A DNA stretch of 64,000 nucleotides, taken from positions 1 to 64,000 of the forward strand of contig JAKOUW010000019.1 in assembly GCA_029782365.1 (NCBI GenBank), written 5' to 3'. Under the pieces are notes generated by a model that worked only from the letters and a program-made list of their open reading frames with translations, did not search any database and was not told where the DNA came from. Below, piece by piece: positions 19,527-26,882 of this stretch (position 1 is its first letter; every line of letters begins with the position of its first letter). A program made the translations under genes and the position numbers. The stretch is from Chloroflexota bacterium. GTDB lineage: Bacteria > Chloroflexota > Anaerolineae > Anaerolineales > UBA4823.

Positions 19527-21296
19527 ATGAGCAATAAAAAAATTCAGCACAAACCGATTGATGAACGGGTGCTGGCTTCCGCTGCCAAACACCACCATGA
19601 CCCACAAGCCGCGCTGGAAGTCTTGACTGAACTGCAAGCGAGCCGCGGCCGGCTGGATGGTGAAACCATTACAGATGTCGCCCGCGCTTTGCACATCCCT
19701 GTCGAGCGCGCCTTCGGCGTGGCCAGCTTTTATTCAATGCTCACCGTCCAGAGGCCTGGCTTGCCTGAGGATGAGCCCCAGCCGGGCCTGACTGTGCGGG
19801 TTTGTGACGGCCCAGTCTGCTGGCTGCACGGTGCTGGGGCTGTGCGCCAGGCGGTTGGCCAGGCTGCTACCAATGATAGCTCTATCAAAATAGAGCGCAC
19901 CTCATGCTTGGGCCTGTGTGAACGGGCCCCATCTGCCCTGGTCAGCCGTTCTGATGGTTTGCAAGCCCAGGCCGGCCCGTTGAGCCCGAACACTGCGGCT
20001 GCTCTGCTGGCTGGCGACTACGGACCACTGACTGACTACAGCCAACCTCTCCCCGGAGAGCTGCGCGTTATGATGGCCAACGCTGGGAAAATTGACCCAC
20101 TTTCTTTGCAATCTGCTTTGGAGCATGGTGCTTACTGCGGCCTGGCATCTGCACTGCAGCGCCAGTCCGAAGAAGTGATTGCCGAAATGGAAGCCTCCGG
20201 GTTGACCGGGCGCGGCGGAGCGGGTTTCCCGGTAGGGCGTAAATGGCGCTTCGTCGCCCAGGCAGCCGCGACGCCTAAATACATCATTTGTAATGCAGAT
20301 GAATCTGAACCGCTGATCTTCAAAGATCGGGTTCTGATCGACACCAACCCGCACCAGATCCTGGAAGGCATGGCCATCGCAGGCTATGCCTGCGGAGCGC
20401 AAACGGGCTTTATTTATATCCGGGGAGAATATGCCGGGCAGGCTGGAAAGCTGGAAAATGCGATTGCTCAGGCAGAAGCCGCCGGTTGGCTGGGTGAAAA
20501 CATCCAGGGCAGCGGCTTCTCCTTTTACGTCCATGTTCACCGCGGCGCCGGGGCGTATATCTGCGGTGAGGAAACGGCCCTGATCGAATCATTGGAAGGC
20601 AAGCGCGGCGAGCCGCGCAACAGACCGCCTTACCCGCCAACCGCTGGTTACTTGGGCAAACCGACATTGGTGAACAATGTCGAAAGCTATGCCGCCACCC
20701 CGGCTATCGCCTGTAACGGCGCCGCCTGGTATCGCAGCTTGAGCAGTTATCCGGTGCCGGGCACCAAAATGTACATGATTCTGGGCCATGTCAACCGGCC
20801 AGGCTTGTTCGAAGCCCCCTTTGGGCTTACACTCCGGCAGGTAATTGACGATTTTGGCGGTGGGATGCGCCGCGGCTCAAAATTCCATTTTGCCCTCACC
20901 GGCGGCGCGGCTGGCACCATCGTCAACCAAAGCCTGCTCGATACCCCCATCGATTACACTTCCGGGGCAAGCGGTATCTCCCTCGGCGCCGGTTCCTTCC
21001 TGGTGTGCGATCAGCATGTTTCACCGGTGGCGTTCTTGCGTGAGCTCCTGCACTTTTTCACAGTCGAGTCGTGTGGCAAATGCACCCCCTGTCGGCAGGG
21101 TACACAGCGCTCCTACGAGCTGTTGGTCGGGCTGGCGGAGAGCCAGGGCCGGCGCGGCAGTGTGAATGAGCTGCTAAACCTGGCCCAGGTGCTACAAACT
21201 GCTTCGTTTTGCGGCCTCGGTCAATCGGTCGCTATTCCGCTGCGGTCCGCAATCAAATCGTTTGAAACCAACTTCCATTCAGCAGAAGTGGAATAA
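19527..21296 (+). CDS. NuoE-NuoF fusion, formate dehydrogenase NADH-oxidising subunit
   Basis: 589 residues. Residues about 15-140 form a NuoE/thioredoxin-like [2Fe-2S] domain with C93, C98, C127 and C131. Residues about 190-500 are NuoF, with the FMN/NAD-binding GRGGAGFPVGRKW and the GAGAYICGEETALIESLEG block, and the 4Fe-4S site is ESCGKCTPC (C516, C519, C522) plus C562. NuoE and NuoF are usually separate; here they are one chain. The NuoG-like formate dehydrogenase follows after 22 nt, so this is the diaphorase subunit that moves electrons between NAD(H) and the formate dehydrogenase. It starts just downstream of an extended -10 element. Confidence 0.9.
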   Translation: MSNKKIQHKPIDERVLASAAKHHHDPQAALEVLTELQASRGRLDGETITDVARALHIPVERAFGVASFYSMLTVQRPGLPEDEPQPGLTVRVCDGPVCWLHGAGAVRQAVGQAATNDSSIKIERTSCLGLCERAPSALVSRSDGLQAQAGPLSPNTAAALLAGDYGPLTDYSQPLPGELRVMMANAGKIDPLSLQSALEHGAYCGLASALQRQSEEVIAEMEASGLTGRGGAGFPVGRKWRFVAQAAATPKYIICNADESEPLIFKDRVLIDTNPHQILEGMAIAGYACGAQTGFIYIRGEYAGQAGKLENAIAQAEAAGWLGENIQGSGFSFYVHVHRGAGAYICGEETALIESLEGKRGEPRNRPPYPPTAGYLGKPTLVNNVESYAATPAIACNGAAWYRSLSSYPVPGTKMYMILGHVNRPGLFEAPFGLTLRQVIDDFGGGMRRGSKFHFALTGGAAGTIVNQSLLDTPIDYTSGASGISLGAGSFLVCDQHVSPVAFLRELLHFFTVESCGKCTPCRQGTQRSYELLVGLAESQGRRGSVNELLNLAQVLQTASFCGLGQSVAIPLRSAIKSFETNFHSAEVE

Positions 21297-21318
21297 TCAT
21301 CAGCAAGGCATTCCTAAT

Positions 21319-24111
21319 ATGACCATCAACCTGCGAATCAATGATCAACCTATACAAGCCCGACCTGGACAGACTATTCTGCAGGCAGCCCGTGAGAATG
21401 GCATCACCATACCAACATTGTGCTACCACAAAGATCTTTCTCCGGTTGGCTCCTGCCGCCTGTGCGTGGTGGAAGTGGAAAAATGGCGCGGCTACCCGGC
21501 CGCCTGCACTACGGAGGTCGCTGAAGGCATGCTCGTGCAGACCGAGACTCCTGCTCTGCGAACCGCCCGCCGCACAATCCTGGAACTGCTTCTGCAGAAT
21601 TACACCGACAGCAATTACAGCGCCCATGATGAACACCCCACTGAGTTCATGCATTGGGTCAACCTATACCAAGCGCGCTACCCGTCAGGCAATCCGCCAG
21701 CAGCGCGCTATGCAGTTGACAGCGATCCCAACCCCTTTGTGCGCGTGGATTTAAACAAATGCATCCTTTGCACCCGCTGCATGCGCGCCTGTTCCGAGGT
21801 GCAGGGCCGCTTTGTGTGGGGTGTGGGATATCGCGGCGGCGAAGCAAAAATCATCGCCGGCGCCGACACCAACATGCTCGAAGCGCGCTGCGAATCTTGC
21901 GGCGCCTGCGTGGCCTACTGCCCTACCGGGGCATTGGATAATAAGCTCTCTGCCAGGGCTGGCATGCCAGACAAATTAGTCACTACCACCTGCGCCTACT
22001 GCGGCGTTGGCTGCCAGTTCGACTTGAACGTCAAAGATGGCAAGATCATCCGCGTCACATCTAACGCGAATGCCCCTGTCAACGGCATGCACTTGTGCGT
22101 CAAAGGTCGCTATGGATATGACTTCGTCCACCACCTTGACCGTCTGACCCGTCCCAAAGTGCGCCGCTACCTGCTCGAGAAGCAGCCTAAACCAACCGGG
22201 CACCGCGAAGCTTCCAACCCACTCTGGGCTTGGGTGGAAGTGGAATGGGAAACAGCATTGGAGATTTCAGCCCGCAAGCTGGCCAACACACGCGACACAT
22301 GGGGTGGCGACAGCATCGGCGTGCTGACATCTGCCAAGTGCCTGAACGAAGAGAATTACCTGATGAACAAATTTGCCAGGCAAGTGTTGGGAACAAATAA
22401 CATCGATCACTGCGCCCGTCTCTGACACTCCAGCACCGTGGCCGGTCTGGCCACTTCCTTCGGTTCGGGCGCCATGTCCAACTCAATGGACGATGTGGCC
22501 GAAAAAGCCGCCGCATTTTTTGTGATTGGGTCGAATACCACCGAACAGCACCCGGTTTTTGGCTCGAGACTGCGCCAGGCCGTTTTGCGGCGCGGCGCCC
22601 GACTGATAGTTGCAGATCCGCGGCGGATTGACCTGGCGGAGCTGGCCACGGAGCAGTACGGCGGCCTATACCTGCGCCAGCGGCCAGGCACCGATGTTGC
22701 ACTGATCAACGGCATCATGCATATCATCCTGGCCAATGGTTGGGAGAACCAAACGTTTATTGCCGAGCGCTGTGAAGGTTTCGATGAATTTCGGCAGGTG
22801 ATTGAAACATACACACCGGAAAAGGTGGCCGAGATCACGCATATCCCGCTAGAACAGCTATACCAGGCGGCCGAAATCCTGGCGCTGAACAAACCCATGG
22901 CGGTCATATGGGCGATGGGCATTACCCAACACATTGTCGGTGTGCGCAACGTGATGGACCTGGCCAACCTGCAAATGCTGTTGGGCAATGTAGGCATCCC
23001 TGGCGGCGGCGTCAACCCATTGCGCGGCCAGAACAATGTGCAAGGCGCCTGCGATATGGGCGGCCTGCCCAACGTTTACCCTGCTTACCAGCCTGTCACC
23101 AATCCAGAAGTCCAGGCGCGTTTCGAAGAGCTGTGGGGCGCGCCTCTCTCTAGCAAAATCGGCGCCACTGTCACCGAAATGATCCCCAATATTCTGGCAG
23201 GCAAAACCAAGGCGCTTTACATCCTGGGCGAAGATCCCGTGATGAGCGATCCCGACACGGCTCACATTCGCCGCTGCCTCGAAGCTTGCGAGTTTCTCCT
23301 GCTGCAAGAGATCTTCCCCTCGGAAACATCGATATATGCCGACGTGCTTCTGCCAGGAGCAACATTCGCTGAAAAAACCGGCACATTTACCAATACCGAG
23401 CGGCGGGTTCAAATGGTGCACCAAGCAATTGATCCGCCCGGAGAAGCTCTACCCGATTGGCAGATCATCAGTCTGCTGGCACGGCATATTCTAGAAATCG
23501 GTGAGCGGCAGGCGCAATCTGCTCCGCTCGCAGGTTGGGAATATGGCAGCACCGATCAAATCATGGCTGAGATCAACCTGACCACACCCAGTTATGCCGG
23601 CGTCAGCCATGCCCGCCTGGAGCGCGGCGAGCGCCTGCAGTGGCCTGTGCGCAGCGCTGACCACCCAGGTACGCCAATCCTGCATACTGCTCAGTTCGCC
23701 CGCGGCCGTGGTAAATTCATGCCCGTCGAGCATATCCCGCCTGCTGAAATGCCCGATGACGCTTATCCAATGTTGATGAGCACCGGCCGGGTGCTCTATC
23801 ACTGGCACGGCGGTCAGATGAGCCGCCGCGCCCAGGGGTTGATGGAAGTATATGGTGAGGCGTTAGTAGAGGTAAACCCAGAGGACGCCCTGCGCCTGGG
23901 GCTAAACGGCAGTAAGCACCTGCGCATCACTTCACGGCGCGGCAGCATTGTAGCCGAAGCCTGGATAACCGAACGTGTCCCACCGGGCATGGTTTTTGCC
24001 AATTTTCATTTCCCCGCCGCTTCAGCCAATGAGCTTACCCTGGCTGCCCTAGACCCTGTAGCGAAAATACCGGAATACAAAATCACAGCCGTGCGGGTGG
24101 AGCTGGCTTGA
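21319..24111 (+). CDS. fdhA: Selenocysteine formate dehydrogenase, catalytic subunit
   Basis: 930 residues when the in-frame TGA at 22423-22425 is read as selenocysteine (Sec369). In order: NuoG-like [2Fe-2S] ferredoxin domain (residues 1-80), His/Cys 4Fe-4S segment (HDEHPTEFMHW onward), two 4Fe-4S clusters (CILCTRCMRAC; CESCGACVAYC), the Mo/W-bis-MGD oxidoreductase N-terminal 4Fe-4S (TTCAYCGVGCQF), and the molybdopterin domains. The context IDHCARL-Sec-HSSTVAGL matches the active site of FdhF-type enzymes, and the frame resumes without shift. It interconverts CO2 and formate, the first step of the methyl branch of the Wood-Ljungdahl pathway, using NAD(H) through the upstream subunit. Start ATG 21319 follows an AAGG box; the longer frame begins inside the preceding gene. 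Confidence 0.95.
22423..22454 (+). promoter_or_regulatory. UGA selenocysteine codon and SECIS hairpin
   Basis: The TGA (22423-22425) is followed after 12 nt by a perfect 6-bp stem (GTGGCC 22438-22443, GGCCAC 22449-22454) with the loop GGTCT. The spacing and the GGUCU apical loop match the SelB-binding upper stem of the E. coli fdhF SECIS. This element supports recoding over termination. Confidence 0.9.
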
Positions 24112-24123
24112 CAGGAGGAACCG

Positions 24124-24618
24124 ATGGAAATTCGAAAGATATATGAGTATGCGCTGGAGCGTGAGCGAGAAGGCAAACGCTTTTTTGAAGAAAACGCTGG
24201 CCGCCTGAGTCACGGCGCGGCGGTCAGCGCTTTTAAACGCCTGGCAGCCGAGGAACAAAAGCACATCGATTTTATTCTCAACCTCCTGGCTGCCCTGGAG
24301 ACCGGCGAATCGCCGGCTGCTGTGCTGAGCCAGGAAATCGAGCGCTCGCGCAGTTTTTTCGCCGAGCGCGCTGAGGCTGAAAAAGTCGACCAAACCGCTT
24401 CGGAAGCCATGGTGCCCGACCTGCCAATCCTGCGCATGGCGTATCTGATCGAGCGTGACTTTGCCGAGTTTTACGAGCTGGCGGCCAGTAAAACACCAGG
24501 TGAGGCCGGCCAGATCCTCAGCAAACTGGCCAATTGGGAGCGCAGCCACGAAAACCTGTTCAAGCAGATGCACGATAAAGCTTTTCAGGAGTACGCGCAG
24601 ATGCCCTGGGGAGGGTAA
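24124..24618 (+). CDS. Ferritin-like (rubrerythrin-type) di-iron protein
   Basis: 164 residues. The four-helix ferritin-like pattern carries ExxxREGKRFFEE, EEQKHIDF, IERDFAEFYE and WERSHENLF, which supply candidate carboxylate and His ligands of a di-iron centre. There is no C-terminal rubredoxin domain, so it is a short rubrerythrin relative. Likely role: peroxide reduction or iron handling that protects oxygen-sensitive enzymes, inferred from its place 12 nt after the formate dehydrogenase gene. AGGAGG precedes the ATG. It could alternatively be a Sec/Mo-enzyme accessory protein, but nothing shows this. Confidence 0.82.
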   Translation: MEIRKIYEYALEREREGKRFFEENAGRLSHGAAVSAFKRLAAEEQKHIDFILNLLAALETGESPAAVLSQEIERSRSFFAERAEAEKVDQTASEAMVPDLPILRMAYLIERDFAEFYELAASKTPGEAGQILSKLANWERSHENLFKQMHDKAFQEYAQMPWGG

Positions 24619-24666
24619 AATAGGATGGCAGCTGACCTGCCACCCTGTTCTACTTAAAGGTAAGGT

Positions 24667-25959
24667 GTGCGCGACGATTTACGACATAATTATATTTTCA
24701 ACCTGATGGACGCAGCTTTTTTTGGGCTCGCCATCGGGTTTGCTTCGTTTTCAACGATCATCCCGTTGTTTATCAATCACCTGACTTCCTCCCAAACATT
24801 GATTGGCCTGGTGCCAGCCATCCACAACGTCAGTTGGATGGCGCCGCAGCTGTTCACAGCCGGGTGGGTCTCACGCCAGAAACGCTACAAGCCGCTGGTG
24901 CTGCTCATGACGATCCACGAGCGCCTGCCGTTCCTGGGCATGGCACTGGTGGCTTATTTGTATGCCCGCCTGGGTGTCCCGCTTGCCCTGGCATTGACGT
25001 TTGCCCTGCTGACATGGCAGGGATTAGGAGCGGGTGTCACTGCCAATTTCTGGCAAAGCTACATCGCTAAGATCTTCCCGCCGAATATGCGCGGTACGTT
25101 CATTGGGGTACAGGCTGCTGCAGCAAATTTGACGCTCGCGGCGGGCGCTGTCCTTTCCGGTTTGCTGCTGGACCGCATCGCCTTTCCGTCCAACTTCGTG
25201 GTCTGCTTCGTGATTGCCGGTTTGTGTTTGGCGCTCTCCTGGCTGGCTCTGGAACGGTCCCGTGAGGCCGATCACACTCCCATCCACGAAGAAAAGGCAC
25301 AGGCATCCCTGTGGCAGAATATGGGCGCCATCTGGAAACGTGATGGCAATTTCCGTTTGTTCATCCTGGCGCGCAGCCTGGCTATGGTCGCCAGTATGGG
25401 ATTTGCTTTCTATATCATATACGCTGTGCGCCATTTCGGGGTCAGCCAGAGCCTGGCGGGCATCCTGACAGCTGTGCTTTCTACCAGCGCTATCCTTGGC
25501 AACGCCACCATGGGTTGGTTGGGCGACCGCATCGGCAACCGGACCATCATGTTGAGTGGAGCGGCCTGCGCCGTGATAAGCACCTTGATTGCACTGTTGG
25601 CGCCTTCTATGGAATTTCTCTTTGCTGCAATGATCCTGGCTGGCATCACCAACGTTGCCATCTGGACGATTGGCATGACGATGTCCATGCAGTTCGGCTC
25701 CGATGAGGATCGTCCGATGTACATCGGCATGGCCAATTCACTGACCGCTCCCGCGTCCATCCTAGCCCCGGTAATGGGCGGTTGGATGGCCGATATAGCC
25801 GGCTATTCATTGACGTTTAGCGTAGCCATAGCGGCAGGCATTTTGATGTTTATCAGCTTTTTACTTATAAAAGAACCCCACCATTCTCCGCAGGCCGTGC
25901 GCCTGCGAGCAGTTGCCGAGGAAATAAGCTCCAAGGCAGACCCTGCCATCAACCCATAA
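24667..25959 (+). CDS. MFS transporter, substrate unknown
   Basis: 430 residues with about twelve hydrophobic segments and the MFS-type loop GWLGDRIGNR between helices 8 and 9. The frame begins with GTG 24667, 6 nt after AAAGG; family members start at a similar distance before the first helix. It lies between the ferritin-like gene and a patatin gene (9 nt apart), so it probably belongs to the same transcript. Nothing in the sequence identifies the transported compound. Confidence 0.82.
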   Translation: MRDDLRHNYIFNLMDAAFFGLAIGFASFSTIIPLFINHLTSSQTLIGLVPAIHNVSWMAPQLFTAGWVSRQKRYKPLVLLMTIHERLPFLGMALVAYLYARLGVPLALALTFALLTWQGLGAGVTANFWQSYIAKIFPPNMRGTFIGVQAAAANLTLAAGAVLSGLLLDRIAFPSNFVVCFVIAGLCLALSWLALERSREADHTPIHEEKAQASLWQNMGAIWKRDGNFRLFILARSLAMVASMGFAFYIIYAVRHFGVSQSLAGILTAVLSTSAILGNATMGWLGDRIGNRTIMLSGAACAVISTLIALLAPSMEFLFAAMILAGITNVAIWTIGMTMSMQFGSDEDRPMYIGMANSLTAPASILAPVMGGWMADIAGYSLTFSVAIAAGILMFISFLLIKEPHHSPQAVRLRAVAEEISSKADPAINP

Positions 25960-25968
25960 GGAGGCAAT

Positions 25969-26799
25969 GTGAACCAGCGTAAATTAGGCCTGGCCCTCGG
26001 TGGAGGTGGAGCGCGCGGCCTGGCTCATATCGGCGTGCTCAAAGTCTTGGAGCAGGCCAACATCCACGTCGATTTCATATCAGGCACGAGCATGGGCGCC
26101 ATCATCGGCGCCGCTTACGCCGCCGGCAGTTCACCCACTGCCCTTGAAAACGATGCTATATTTCTTTCTAAAACACGCCGGCTGGTGCTGATGGCTGATC
26201 TCGGCCGCCCCAGCCGCGGCCTCTTGCAAGGGCGCCGGGTCCGAAACATGTTGGTAGAAAAATGGAGCCTGGATAAGACTTTCGACGAGCTCCGTTTACC
26301 GGTGGCGGTCGTCGCCACGCATTTGCGCGGCCAGCACAGCGTTGTCTTGCGCGCTGGTTCGGTGATCGACGCAGTAATGGCCTCAAGCGCCTTCCCGAGC
26401 GTCTTTCAACCGGTGCAGATCAACGGCGAATGGTTATGCGACGGCTTTATTTATAACAATGTTCCCGCGGACATCGTGCGGGAAATGGGCGCCGAAGTCG
26501 TATTGGCAGTTGATGTGCTTTCAATTAAGCCGCCCAGTCAACAATCCTCTGAACCTCTCGAACAGCCGGTTGAGCCGGCCCAGGGGTTGTACCAGGCGGT
26601 GATGATGATGGTAGAAGCCATGACAATCGACAATCTGCGCGCAGCCTCGGCAGATGTTGTTCTCCGACCAGTGATCCCCCCTGACTTAACGATCTTCTTT
26701 GGTTTCACTCGTGCTGCTGAAGCCATAGCCGCCGGTGAGACCGCTATGCAAGCTAACCTGGAACGATTGAAGAGAGCCCTCGAGCCACTCCCCGAATAA
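25969..26799 (+). CDS. Patatin-like phospholipase (RssA type)
   Basis: 276 residues. The oxyanion loop GGGGARG (about 11-17), nucleophile elbow GTSMG (Ser41) and catalytic Asp158 in the CDGF motif form the patatin Ser-Asp dyad. No signal peptide is visible, which fits a cytoplasmic RssA-type esterase or lysophospholipase. GTG start is chosen because AAGGAGG lies 6 nt upstream. A lipid substrate is likely from the family; none is shown by context. Confidence 0.9.
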   Translation: MNQRKLGLALGGGGARGLAHIGVLKVLEQANIHVDFISGTSMGAIIGAAYAAGSSPTALENDAIFLSKTRRLVLMADLGRPSRGLLQGRRVRNMLVEKWSLDKTFDELRLPVAVVATHLRGQHSVVLRAGSVIDAVMASSAFPSVFQPVQINGEWLCDGFIYNNVPADIVREMGAEVVLAVDVLSIKPPSQQSSEPLEQPVEPAQGLYQAVMMMVEAMTIDNLRAASADVVLRPVIPPDLTIFFGFTRAAEAIAAGETAMQANLERLKRALEPLPE

Positions 26800-26824
26800 A
26801 GTGGCAGTAGAAAAGAAGGAAAAG

Positions 26825-26861
26825 ACGGGTCCATTTATGCCGGGTAATCCCCACCCGTTTT
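26825..26861 (+). terminator. Probable terminator after the patatin gene
   Basis: A 6-bp stem (ACGGGT 26825-26830, ACCCGT 26853-26858) with a 22-nt loop ends in TTTT. It closes the ferritin-MFS-patatin transcript and abuts the helicase -10 element. Confidence 0.5.
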
Positions 26862-26864
26862 CAG

Positions 26865-26873
26865 TGTTATACT
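26865..26873 (+). promoter_or_regulatory. Extended -10 for a leaderless helicase transcript
   Basis: TGT-TATACT is an extended -10 element ending 9 nt before ATG 26883. No Shine-Dalgarno box is seen between them. Confidence 0.5.
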
Positions 26874-26882
26874 CCCCCCACG

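Noticed and set aside
22407..22438. Split fdhA as a frameshift or pseudogene
   Set aside because: The reading frame is the same on both sides of one TGA, the context matches the selenocysteine active site and a SECIS-like hairpin follows.
24622..24645. Hairpin after the ferritin-like gene as a terminator
   Set aside because: The stem has a mismatch and no T-run, and the next gene follows closely in the same direction.
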